Shown here: in pieces, positions 27,789-36,089 of the stretch
Position numbering within the stretch: position 1 is the first letter of the stretch
Layout: every line of letters starts with the position of its first letter
Source of the DNA: Candidatus Chloroploca asiatica
GTDB taxonomy: Bacteria > Chloroflexota > Chloroflexia > Chloroflexales > Chloroflexaceae
Assembly: GCF_002532075.1 (NCBI RefSeq)
Contig: NZ_LYXE01000127.1
Span: 62,001-126,000 of the forward strand
Direction: 5' to 3'
Length of the DNA stretch: 64,000 nt
Made by a program: the position numbers and the translations under genes
Notes under the pieces: model-generated
Database searches by the model: none
The model's input: the letters and a program-made list of their open reading frames with translations, nothing else
Told to the model about the DNA's origin: nothing

Positions 27789-28771
27789 CCACTTCATCAC
27801 CCTGCCTGGTTGACATCATCATTCCTACCCGTAATCGTGGGGCCTTAGTCGACACAACGATTACCAGTATCCGGGCCTGTTATGGGGTCAACTGGCAATT
27901 ATGGGTGCTTGACCAGAGCGATGATGATCGCACTGAGCAATGTGTGCTGCGCCATTGCGCCGAAGATGACCGGGTTCACTATGTGCGCACCGCGTCACGG
28001 GGGATCAGTGCGGCCCGTAATGCAGGCTGTGCCCGTTGTACGGCCCCGCTGATACTGTTTACTGATGATGATTGTCGTGTTGAGCCTGCGTGGGCGATGA
28101 TGATGGCGGCCGAACTCGTCAAGCCTGCGATCTGGGCCGTCTTTGGGCGCGTGCTGCCCGAGACACTCACCGAGTTAAATCAAGCGGTGGTCGTTGCGAG
28201 TGGGGGAATCCTGGCGACCAAAGTGAGTACCGAACGGCGGCTCTATGTGCGCAGTCGGCTCGATTTGAGTTTTGGTCACGGGGCAAGCATGGGTGTTCGC
28301 CGTGAGGCGTTGCAACGTATTGGGGGCTTCGATGAACTGCTCGGCGTCGGTGCCCCATTGCGTTCGTGGGAAGACCGTGATTTCGGCTATCGTATCATTA
28401 GCGCAGGCGGCCAGATTGTCTATACCCCTGCCGCAGTGATCTATCATCGGCAGTGGCGTGATTGGGACGCGGTGCGCAATGCGTTTCGTCAGTATGGCCT
28501 TGGCGCGGGTGCCGCGACGGGGAAATACATGCGCTGTGGCGATCTGGTTGGTGCAGCCCTCTTGGCCGAATGGATCATTGGTCAGGGTGGGCGCCAGGCC
28601 CTCTCGTCCATCTTGAAATGGCGGAGTCTTGCCAAGCTACGGGTCGCCCTCGGTCAGTTTGTGTACCCGTGGTACGGGCTACTCTTGAGTTTCCGCTACC
28701 CGATCGATCGTACGCACTGCTGCTATCGAGCCAGCGACGTGATTGACCATGTGGATCTGCTCCAACCGTAA
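27785..28771 (+). CDS. Glycosyltransferase family 2 (paralog of the gene at 18308)
   Basis: This 328-aa GT-A enzyme starts in the stop codon of the previous gene. It shows DIIIPTRNRGALVDTTI, LFTDDDCRVEPAW, GGFDELLGVGAPLRSWEDRD and the conserved end FVYPWYG plus YPIDRTHC shared with the gene at 18308. The two genes are clearly a duplication within the locus. It is the last gene of the plus-strand cluster and stops 12 nt from the convergent GT-STAS gene. Confidence 0.87.
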   Translation: MTTSSPCLVDIIIPTRNRGALVDTTITSIRACYGVNWQLWVLDQSDDDRTEQCVLRHCAEDDRVHYVRTASRGISAARNAGCARCTAPLILFTDDDCRVEPAWAMMMAAELVKPAIWAVFGRVLPETLTELNQAVVVASGGILATKVSTERRLYVRSRLDLSFGHGASMGVRREALQRIGGFDELLGVGAPLRSWEDRDFGYRIISAGGQIVYTPAAVIYHRQWRDWDAVRNAFRQYGLGAGAATGKYMRCGDLVGAALLAEWIIGQGGRQALSSILKWRSLAKLRVALGQFVYPWYGLLLSFRYPIDRTHCCYRASDVIDHVDLLQP

Positions 28772-28783
28772 GCTGGCCGCTTG

Positions 28784-30337
28784 TTACAGCTTAGCGGAGG
28801 TGGCAGTCGCAATATCTGGATAGAGGTTGAGGATCGTCTCAAGTTTGACCAGTTTCAAGGTGCGGAGCACATCACTCGAGCAGTTGGTAATGCGGAGTTC
28901 GCCCTCACGCCCGCGGGCGGCTCGGTCAACCTTGATCAGCGTTGACATCCCAATGCTGGCGAGAAAGACGACCTCGCTCATATCAACAATCAATTTCGGA
29001 TGGTGCTCGAGTTGTTCCATACAGAGTTCGAGCATCGTTGAAGCTGTGGACGCATCAAAGAGGCGCGGGCTGCGAATGATGTGCCATCCGCCTGCAACTG
29101 GTTGTGCCTCGCTCATCTCACCCGTTTTTAACCGACGGTCTTCGGCGGCAGCCGGGCTAGCCATGATCTCAAAGAAGTGGTGCAGATTCACCAGGGTCAG
29201 AATTTCGCGAATCGGCTGAGGTACTTCAACGAGCCAGACATCGCCACCGTCAGCACGGGCCTGATTTGCCAGGGCGACCAGCGCCCCCAGTGCACTGCTG
29301 TCGAGGAAGTCGGCTTCGGCCAGGCTAATGATCAGATAGGGGTTGCTTTGCAACAACTGGTTGGCTTGTTGCATAAAGGTTGCCTGATTACTCACATCAA
29401 GCCGTCCACGAATCCGTAGAATGGGTGTCGTCTGCGTTGCGACTGCGGCAACTGGTATCGGTGCTGTCACCACATCTTCGCCGCCGTCTGCTGTCACCAG
29501 TACCGGTTCGGTGGGTGGAGGAGGGGGAGGAGGCGTCTCGATCGTGGTGGTGACGGGAACCATGCTGATCCCACCGCCGGAACGCATCGCCCACCACTGA
29601 CGGGCAAAAAAGTAGCCGAAGTAGCCAAAATCGTGCAGGTACCGCTTGAGGAGGCGCTGTGGTTCTTGCGCCAGACGATAGACCCACTCGAGACCGGCGC
29701 GTTGCATCCAGACGGGGGCGCGACGCGTGACCCCGACGATCATATCGAGGGTGCCCCCGATCCCGATGCAGATCGGCACTTGAAGGGTTGGTGCGTGCAT
29801 CCGGATCCACTTTTCCTGTTTTGGATTGCCAAACGCAACGAGCAGAATATCGGGGCGGGCTGCTTTGATCGCATCAACAATGCTTTGATCCATGTCGAGC
29901 ACCGAGGCTGGTGGCGGTGAGAGTACGCCAGCGACCTTGAAGCCGGGGTTGCGTTGTTGCAAGATGTCAGCTGCACGGTCTGCGATGCCGGGGCCTGCAC
30001 CGAGCAGAAAGACCGAGTAGCCTTTCTCGGCGGCGCGACGGGCCAGGGCTGGTACCATGTCGGCCCCTGTTACTCGGCCTCGCAGGGAACCACCCAGCAG
30101 GCGCGAGGCCCAGACGAGCGGCATTCCATCGGCGGTTGCCATATCGGCTTCTTGCAGAATACGGCGTAATTCAGGGTCATGCAGTGAGTTGACCACAAAA
30201 TCAGCGTTGACGGTTGCGATTTGATGAGTTCTGCCACTGGTTCGTCCATGAGCAATGAATTCGTCACAGCGCACAAGAGCTTCTTCCATGGTCAGATTGT
30301 CAATGGGGACGCCCAGAACGATCAGCAATTTGCGCAT
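28784..30337 (-). CDS. WecG/TagA/CpsF glycosyltransferase fused to two STAS domains
   Basis: This 517-aa protein joins two unrelated functions. Residues 1 to about 250 are a GT26 (WecG/TagA/CpsF) glycosyltransferase: TVNADFVVNSL with the candidate catalytic Asp46, ATADGMPLVW, RVTGADMVP, VAFGNPKQEKWI and GIGGTLDMI. Such enzymes add ManNAc or similar to lipid-linked intermediates. A Pro-rich linker (269-275) leads to STAS domain 1 (about 305-395) with FLDSSALG, a SpoIIAA-like phosphorylatable Ser347/348. STAS domain 2 (about 419-515) has FLASIGMS. STAS domains bind partners in switch pathways. The fusion suggests phosphorylation- or partner-controlled glycan initiation; this is inference. Confidence 0.88.
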   Translation of the reverse strand: MRKLLIVLGVPIDNLTMEEALVRCDEFIAHGRTSGRTHQIATVNADFVVNSLHDPELRRILQEADMATADGMPLVWASRLLGGSLRGRVTGADMVPALARRAAEKGYSVFLLGAGPGIADRAADILQQRNPGFKVAGVLSPPPASVLDMDQSIVDAIKAARPDILLVAFGNPKQEKWIRMHAPTLQVPICIGIGGTLDMIVGVTRRAPVWMQRAGLEWVYRLAQEPQRLLKRYLHDFGYFGYFFARQWWAMRSGGGISMVPVTTTIETPPPPPPPTEPVLVTADGGEDVVTAPIPVAAVATQTTPILRIRGRLDVSNQATFMQQANQLLQSNPYLIISLAEADFLDSSALGALVALANQARADGGDVWLVEVPQPIREILTLVNLHHFFEIMASPAAAEDRRLKTGEMSEAQPVAGGWHIIRSPRLFDASTASTMLELCMEQLEHHPKLIVDMSEVVFLASIGMSTLIKVDRAARGREGELRITNCSSDVLRTLKLVKLETILNLYPDIATATSAKL

Positions 30338-30608
30338 GGTGCCACCAGCCTCTGCTGTGCAGTCAATCGAATCGGTTTCTTTAGAGCAATACCATATCGT
30401 GCAGGTATGCTGCCAGCTGCTTCTGGCAATGTACCAGGGTTAGTGAAAGATTTGCTGACAGTTGCTACTGCTCTCGATGAACATTCGTTCATACATCAGA
30501 ATGGCAGAGAGCACATATGAGGTACCGTATCCTGGCGATATAGCCCTGCTCTGGATACAAGCTCCATTATAGCCTGAGTCGTAGTGATTTGGTGGAGGCG
30601 GACGACCA
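30338..30608. other. Intergenic region upstream of the GT-STAS gene
   Basis: These 271 nt contain no supported gene. They should hold the promoter of the minus-strand GT-STAS gene, but I see no -35/-10 pair worth naming. GAGGCTGGTGG precedes its ATG. Confidence 0.4.
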
Positions 30609-30661
30609 AGGGCTACGCTGAAAATGGGGGAATCACGTTCCCCCATTTTCAGCGTAGCCCT
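30609..30661 (-). terminator. 22-bp perfect hairpin ending the NACHT-gasdermin gene series
   Basis: Arms 30609-30630 and 30640-30661 are perfectly complementary around a 9-nt loop. It lies 43 nt past the stop of the gasdermin-like gene. No strong T run follows on the minus strand, so it may work as a processing or stabilising hairpin instead of a classic intrinsic terminator. Confidence 0.7.
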
Positions 30662-30703
30662 ACTGATAGCGGAATACTTTGGTGACGAGCTGGTTCAGGC
30701 CAA

Positions 30704-31522
30704 TTACGGAAGCGTGTGATCCCAGATTAACAAGCCCGGGCCATGACTCAGCACAACGTGGGGCTGTGGTTCACCTAAACTCAGCGTGCGCTGCTGCGGA
30801 TCGGGGGGCAGGGCAATGATGTCGCCTTCGGGACTGAAGATGACCCGGACGCACGTGAAGGCAAAGGTTAGTTCGGCCTGGCTTTGCAGGGTCAACTCGA
30901 GATCACTGTCACTATTTGCCCCGACACTGCCACCAAGCTCGGTCATCGTTTCACGCAGGACGCTTATATCAACATTGAGTCGTCGCCCGCGCGCCGAACT
31001 GAGCACGATGCTGATCTGACGACTAATCAGGATTGAGTCGATTAACAACAATTCATATCCTGACTCATTGAACAGAATCGATGCGGCGGGGTTTTGGCGA
31101 TCGATGCGGCGTTCGGTCAGTGCCCACCCAAGGGCATTGGGATCGACGGCGCGCCGACGTGCTTCGGGAAAGGCGAAGGTGAGGTGGGCCGCTCCTGCAA
31201 ACCCCGCTTCAAGGTCGGCATACGGTAAACCAAAACCCCGTAGAAAGCCGCGCAAGATGTGCAACCCCAGGTCGAGATTGACTTTGCGTGATCGCCGCCC
31301 CGAAATATCGGTCAGCAACGACTCTTCAATTGGTAACCCGAGCGGGCGTGCATCTTCAAGCATTGGCAACAAGGAACCACGAAAATACGTCCGTTTGTGG
31401 TGGTGGAGTAGTACCGTCAACGGAATTACGCGGGCATCGGGGATGCGCACGATATTCGCGTTGAAGAGATCATGCACCAGCCCGGTGAGCGGATCTTCAC
31501 GACAGAGGGGAATAATAGTCAT
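30704..31522 (-). CDS. Bacterial gasdermin-like protein (putative pore former)
   Basis: This 272-aa protein has no enzyme motif. Its pattern matches what I know of bacterial gasdermins (bGSDM): similar length, a cysteine near the N-terminus (Cys7; bGSDMs are palmitoylated there), IPDARVIPLTVLL, ISGRRSRKVNLDLGLHILRG at 73-92, long amphipathic strands (ELLLIDSILISRQISIVLS) and AELTFAFTCVRVIF near 216-229, which fits the bGSDM PLVFGFQA-x-x-x-Y type segment. A ~36-residue tail (237-272) could be the inhibitory peptide removed by a protease. The caspase-like protease in the same gene series supports this. It starts 9 nt after ftsZ. The call rests on remembered family features; a structure model would settle it. 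Confidence 0.6.
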   Translation of the reverse strand: MTIIPLCREDPLTGLVHDLFNANIVRIPDARVIPLTVLLHHHKRTYFRGSLLPMLEDARPLGLPIEESLLTDISGRRSRKVNLDLGLHILRGFLRGFGLPYADLEAGFAGAAHLTFAFPEARRRAVDPNALGWALTERRIDRQNPAASILFNESGYELLLIDSILISRQISIVLSSARGRRLNVDISVLRETMTELGGSVGANSDSDLELTLQSQAELTFAFTCVRVIFSPEGDIIALPPDPQQRTLSLGEPQPHVVLSHGPGLLIWDHTLP

Positions 31523-31531
31523 TACGGCTCC

Positions 31532-32695
31532 TTACGCCTGGCGAAAGCGCTTTAAGAAGGGTGGAATATCCAGGGCATCCTGTTCGCGTATGCTGACCGG
31601 CTCGGCGGGGGCCGGGCGTGGTTTGACCTGGTTGATGCGTGAGAGCATCGCATACGGTTGCGCCAATGGTACCGACTCTTGCAGGCTGAACCCGGTGGCG
31701 ACTAGCGTAACTTTGACCGAGCCGTTACTCAGCGTGGGGTCGATGGTTGCCCCCAGGATGATGTTGGCGTCGGGATCAATGGTGCGTGCGACCATTTCGG
31801 CGACCCGTTGCACTTCGAAGAGCCCCAGGTCTTCGTTGCCTGAGACATGCAAGAGGAGGCGGCTGGCTCCTTCAAGACGGCCTTCGAGCAAGGGGCAGGC
31901 CATGGCTCGGCGGGCCGCTTCGACGGCTCGGTCGGCACCCTGCGCCGAGCCGATGCCCAGTAAGGCCGGACCGGCTTCACTCATAATGGCCCGTACGTCG
32001 GCGAAATCAACATTGATCAGGCCATGGTTGGTGACTAGGTCGGCAATGCCCTGAACGCCATGGCGCAGCACTGCGTCAGCCATGCTGAATGATTCGCGTA
32101 CCGTGGTGCTGCGTCCAGCCACTTGCAACAGGCGGTCGTTGGGTACGACGATGACTGTATCGGCAACGGCGCGCAGTGCCTCAAGGCCCTCTTCGGCGGT
32201 GCGCGCTCGCCGCCGCCCTTCAAATGAGAAGGGACGGGTCACGAGCGCCACGGTGAGTGCCCCGAGTTCGCGGGCGACTTCCGCCACAATTGGGGCCGCC
32301 CCGGTGCCGGTGCCTCCGCCCATGCCAGCCGCAATAAAGACCATATCAGCCCCCCGCAGTGCGGCGGTCAGGGCTTTGAGCGACTCTTCAGCCGCATGAC
32401 GCCCAACCTCTGGGTTGCCGCCCGCTCCCAGTCCTCGGGTGAGGTTTTCCCCGAGGCAAATGAGGCCGCCTGCTCGTCCGCCAGATAACGCCTGCCGATC
32501 CGTATTTGCCGCAAGCGTATCAATTGCCGCCATCCGATGTTTGACCAGACAGTTGATAACATTGCCACCGGCCCCCCCCACTCCGATGACCCTGATCCGT
32601 AATTCGGGCGGACTTACCGTGAGGACGTCAGTGTCGGTTTGGAAGGGCGTCTGATCGGAGGTTGGTGCTGGAAAGAAGATCAATCGCTCAGCCAT
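31532..32695 (-). CDS. ftsZ: Cell division protein FtsZ
   Basis: This 387-aa tubulin-like GTPase is complete: VIGVGGAGGNVINCL, NTDRQAL, the GTP signature GMGGGTGTGAAP, PNDRLL, the catalytic T7 loop NVDFADVRAIM and the conserved C-terminal peptide DIPPFLKRF that binds FtsA/SepF-type partners. The ATG at 32695 has AAAGGA 8 nt upstream; it overlaps the amidase end by 8 nt. No division-cluster gene (ftsA, ftsQ, sepF, mur) is nearby, so it is either a second FtsZ copy or a relocated one. It sits between the amidase and the gasdermin-like gene. Confidence 0.93.
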   Translation of the reverse strand: MAERLIFFPAPTSDQTPFQTDTDVLTVSPPELRIRVIGVGGAGGNVINCLVKHRMAAIDTLAANTDRQALSGGRAGGLICLGENLTRGLGAGGNPEVGRHAAEESLKALTAALRGADMVFIAAGMGGGTGTGAAPIVAEVARELGALTVALVTRPFSFEGRRRARTAEEGLEALRAVADTVIVVPNDRLLQVAGRSTTVRESFSMADAVLRHGVQGIADLVTNHGLINVDFADVRAIMSEAGPALLGIGSAQGADRAVEAARRAMACPLLEGRLEGASRLLLHVSGNEDLGLFEVQRVAEMVARTIDPDANIILGATIDPTLSNGSVKVTLVATGFSLQESVPLAQPYAMLSRINQVKPRPAPAEPVSIREQDALDIPPFLKRFRQA

Positions 32696-34619
32696 GGACG
32701 TATTCCTTTGCATAGCCTGCGTTGCGCAGGACACGAATCCGTTCGGAGGGGATCTGCAGGGTGGCTGAGAGGGAGCGTACTAGCCACGAAAGGGCACGGC
32801 GTTGGATCGTGTCAGCGTCGGACGGTCCTCCCTCAACGGCAATGACGATTGAGCGTTCACCAAGCGCGGTATCGGGTGCTGCAGTCGCAACGCAGGCTTC
32901 GTCGCAGAGGCGATAGATGGCTCCGGTTGCATCAATGTAGTAGTGCCAGCGCCCTGCCGCTGCTTCATGGTAGAGGTCGTTGCCAACAGGGCCTGTCGTT
33001 GCCGTGATCAAGATGGTGTCGGTTTGTGGGCGGGTGCGTTGCTGATGCTGGTGGAGCGAGGTGCCCATATCAAAGATAATCGGTTGCGCCGATGGGCTGC
33101 CGAGGAGGGCCGTCGGTTCTTCTGGTTCGTGCTGGTTCCAGCTGAGGCCCAGGTGGACACGTTGACGGAGACGGGTCAGCGGGTGTTCTGGATGCCCGCC
33201 CAGAAGGATGCCGGTTAGTCCGCCGACACGTGCCGCATTGTTGTTGAGCCCGATGACCTTTGTTTCGTTGGGTAGCGCTTTGTCGAGCGGCCAGTCGACC
33301 GAGGGCAACTGGCAGGCCAGGATATCAAGGGCAAAGGGCATCAGCAGATAGGCTTCGGTTTGTACCATGACGACTTCGGGGCGCCCGAGGGGTGCCCCGA
33401 GGCGTCGCCGTTCGGCCTGGCGGATCAAGAGGGCTTCGGCATCGTAGCGTCGCCCCGTCCGCGAACGGTAGAGGTCGTCGAGCAGGGTGCGGCGCAGGGT
33501 GCTGGTCGTGTCGGCATCGAGGCCGGCGAGGGTGCGGTTCATCTCGCTCAGACGATAGACGGTTTGCCAGTCGTCAACTGGTGAACAGAGGCTGTCGAGG
33601 CTGAAGTGCTGGCAGGTGAAGGCCTGGCGCCCGTTGATCGTCAGGCGGTGGTTGGCCCCGATGGGAACCCCCAGTCGGGCTGATTGTTTGAGATAGGTCT
33701 GGTGAAAGGCCCACGCGGGCTTGAAGCCATGTAACGGGTCGGCAGAGCGAAAGAGTAGGTCGAGCAAGGCGTCACGCAGCGGGCCCGCAGGGGTTTGTTG
33801 CAGCCGTTTGGTCTGCTGCTGGGCTGGTGGTTCATCATCTGGACCGTTGGCCTCGGCATAGATCAGGTCACGCGCATAGGCCTCGATGAGCAGGGGGGCC
33901 TGACCGGGCAGCCGCACGGCGCGATCACGGTCATCCTGGGCTGTGCCGCCGCTCTGTCCGGTTGGGCGGGTGGTAATGACGGCCACTGGCAGCCCGAGAC
34001 TCTGGTGGCGTGCGGCAGCAAAGAGCGGCCAGTCGGCCGCGATACCGGTACCGGCGGCACGGTAGGCGAGATCGAGCATCAGGTTGCGTACCTGATCCTG
34101 GGGTGGAGCGCTGCTGGCGTCACTGTTGGTATACACGCGCGCCACAAAGGTTTGCCAGGGGAAACCGGCAGGATCGGTTTTGCGCCCCGGACTGATATCG
34201 AGGTGGCGCACAAGCTGGCTGCGAGGTACGTTGTAACGTTCGACCAGCATCCGGGTGAGCGCGACGGTTGCCGCTATCTGGGCCTCGGGGTAGGGGTCAC
34301 GCCCGGTATTGAGGTTCTCCAACTCGATGCCGACCGAGACCGTGTTGAGGTTCTCGCGCATCTGCCCATCGATCATCCAGCGACTCACCCCGGCATGCCA
34401 GGCGATGTCTTCATCCTTCACCAACTGGCTGATCCGTCCGGCTTTATCAATGTAATAGTGGCACGAGATTGGTCTGCGTTCGTCACCACCTTTGCGGAGC
34501 CACCCGAGATCACCGGGTCCCCGGCCCGCTGTGGCGTGGATCACAATGGCCCGAATCCGTTCGGCGCTGCCACGTTGAAAATGTTGACGGGTCATCCCGA
34601 CCCACGTAATGTTGACCAT
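32688..34619 (-). CDS. N-acetylmuramoyl-L-alanine amidase with internal repeats and a degenerate second amidase domain
   Basis: This 643-aa protein begins with an Amidase_2/PGRP domain (about 15-160): AIVIHATAG with zinc ligand His28, SCHYYIDKAG, SVGIELEN, and RHLDISPGRKTDP with His139 and Asp149. It cleaves the MurNAc-L-Ala bond of peptidoglycan. Residues ~177-440 hold three repeats of about 85 residues (LMLDLAYR, ALLDLLFR and TLLDDLYR, each followed by LGxP). From ~530 a second PGRP-like domain (WHYYIDATGAIYRL, IVIAVEGG) lacks the zinc histidines (ILITATTG, VLRNAG) and is probably inactive. No signal peptide is seen, which is odd for a wall enzyme. Confidence 0.82.
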   Translation of the reverse strand: MVNITWVGMTRQHFQRGSAERIRAIVIHATAGRGPGDLGWLRKGGDERRPISCHYYIDKAGRISQLVKDEDIAWHAGVSRWMIDGQMRENLNTVSVGIELENLNTGRDPYPEAQIAATVALTRMLVERYNVPRSQLVRHLDISPGRKTDPAGFPWQTFVARVYTNSDASSAPPQDQVRNLMLDLAYRAAGTGIAADWPLFAAARHQSLGLPVAVITTRPTGQSGGTAQDDRDRAVRLPGQAPLLIEAYARDLIYAEANGPDDEPPAQQQTKRLQQTPAGPLRDALLDLLFRSADPLHGFKPAWAFHQTYLKQSARLGVPIGANHRLTINGRQAFTCQHFSLDSLCSPVDDWQTVYRLSEMNRTLAGLDADTTSTLRRTLLDDLYRSRTGRRYDAEALLIRQAERRRLGAPLGRPEVVMVQTEAYLLMPFALDILACQLPSVDWPLDKALPNETKVIGLNNNAARVGGLTGILLGGHPEHPLTRLRQRVHLGLSWNQHEPEEPTALLGSPSAQPIIFDMGTSLHQHQQRTRPQTDTILITATTGPVGNDLYHEAAAGRWHYYIDATGAIYRLCDEACVATAAPDTALGERSIVIAVEGGPSDADTIQRRALSWLVRSLSATLQIPSERIRVLRNAGYAKEYVHG

Positions 34620-34712
34620 CCCTGGTTCTCGCTTTATTTCATGACAACGGTTCGCGCCGCATCTGACCTCTCAGCGCCTCTGCGTTAACCCAAGACTGCT
34701 GCGCCAACGCTT

Positions 34713-36089
34713 CTACCCAACCACCCGCATCGTGACGTCTTGAATCGAAGCTCCACTATCAGCAATGACGCGCTGGTTGCTGTGGGGGCGCCCTTGAATG
34801 CTGAGTGAGCGAATGACCGCCCCCCGGCGTGCCAGCACACTCTGGCGCACATCATCAGGCTTGACCGCCCCTGCCGACAAGGTGCGCGCCGGTTCGCGCA
34901 GGTAAAAAGGGCCACCGGTGCGATTCCGTAGGTAGAGCGCCGGGACATACCACGATGCCCCGTCCGCTTCTTCGACAAAGAGGACCCGCCGCGCCTGGGC
35001 AACGCCCTCCTGTAGGCTCCTGCCGTCGGCAAGGGTGCGATAGATCGCCGCAGCCGCCCGGCTCGCTGCGGTTGAACGCACGGCCAGTTGCATGCCCAGC
35101 ACTGCCGGTATGCCTGCCGCCACGAGCGCCTGGGCGACGCCGCCGAGCAGTGGATCACCCATCCCCCCACCGACACTGGCTCCTTCGCAGGCATAGAGGG
35201 CGACCAACCCGACCTTGCCGAGTAGGGCGACAAAGGCTTCGGCAGGTACCCAGCTTGCGCCGTTGGCATTATCAAGCAAGAGTTCGCCCAGTCCGCCGCG
35301 CAACCGCCCGTGCCCGTAAAAGTGCAGAATGTCAGGTGGCTCGCCTTTCAACGCGCGTACTAGTCCTGTGCGATCGGCTGGCTCTAACTCTTCGATGATC
35401 GCCTGCCCTTTTTCTACCAGTGGCGCAAGCGCTTCGTTGCGTGCGGCTCGCTCGACATAACGTAACTCGGTACTGATCCCAGCTTCAGGCGAGACGGCGA
35501 GGATGCGCAGCGGGCCGCGTCCACGGCGCAGAGGCGGCAAGGCCTGCGGCAGATCGAGTCGGCGCGTAAGACTGCCCGCTTCGCCGCGCCCGAGGAGCAA
35601 CGGGGCTGAGCCGTCATCCCAGAGCAATTCCCAGGGGAGGGCGGCAAGGCGTACGGCGTCGGGTGGAAAGCAGAGTTCGATTGCAAGCGGCACCCCCGTC
35701 GCTGTGGCGTGATTGCGTGTACTCTCGAGCGCTTCGCGACCGGCAGGATCAGCTGTTAAGGCGGTGTAGAGCCGCCGCCCGATCCTTCGTGGGGCATCCA
35801 GCGGCACCCGCTCGTTGCTGTCCCAGAGTCCCAGGGTATCAAGGCGTGTCCGTTCTTCGGGGGTAAAGCTGAAGTGTCGTTCTTGCATCGCTGTACGCGC
35901 ATAGGGATAGGCGGGATCTTGCAATACATCAAGCGCACGCAAGACGAGGGCCAGTTCACTCGCTGGAATCGGGGGCACCATACGACTCTGGCGCACCCCA
36001 ATAATGTCGGCTTCCCAGCGTACGGTTGCCCCAGCCCCACGGAGTAGGAAGATCAAGCGCAGGTCGACTGATTCCAGTGCGTTGCTCAC
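34713..36089 (-). CDS. CHAT-domain caspase-like protease
   Basis: This 458-aa protein has a C-terminal-half CHAT (caspase HetF associated with TPR) peptidase domain. The catalytic pair is His260 in ILHFYGHGRL and Cys301 in LVALYACEGAS, and IPAVLGMQLAV and RRVLF complete the fold. The first ~140 residues are a CHAT-associated beta/helix region with no TPRs. The last ~30 residues (RSLSIQG, DSGASIQDVTMRVVG) form a short beta tail that may be an interaction tag. Its ATG overlaps the NACHT gene stop by 4 nt, so the two proteins are made together. The likely target is another protein of this gene series, such as the gasdermin-like one. Confidence 0.88.
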   Translation of the reverse strand: MSNALESVDLRLIFLLRGAGATVRWEADIIGVRQSRMVPPIPASELALVLRALDVLQDPAYPYARTAMQERHFSFTPEERTRLDTLGLWDSNERVPLDAPRRIGRRLYTALTADPAGREALESTRNHATATGVPLAIELCFPPDAVRLAALPWELLWDDGSAPLLLGRGEAGSLTRRLDLPQALPPLRRGRGPLRILAVSPEAGISTELRYVERAARNEALAPLVEKGQAIIEELEPADRTGLVRALKGEPPDILHFYGHGRLRGGLGELLLDNANGASWVPAEAFVALLGKVGLVALYACEGASVGGGMGDPLLGGVAQALVAAGIPAVLGMQLAVRSTAASRAAAAIYRTLADGRSLQEGVAQARRVLFVEEADGASWYVPALYLRNRTGGPFYLREPARTLSAGAVKPDDVRQSVLARRGAVIRSLSIQGRPHSNQRVIADSGASIQDVTMRVVG

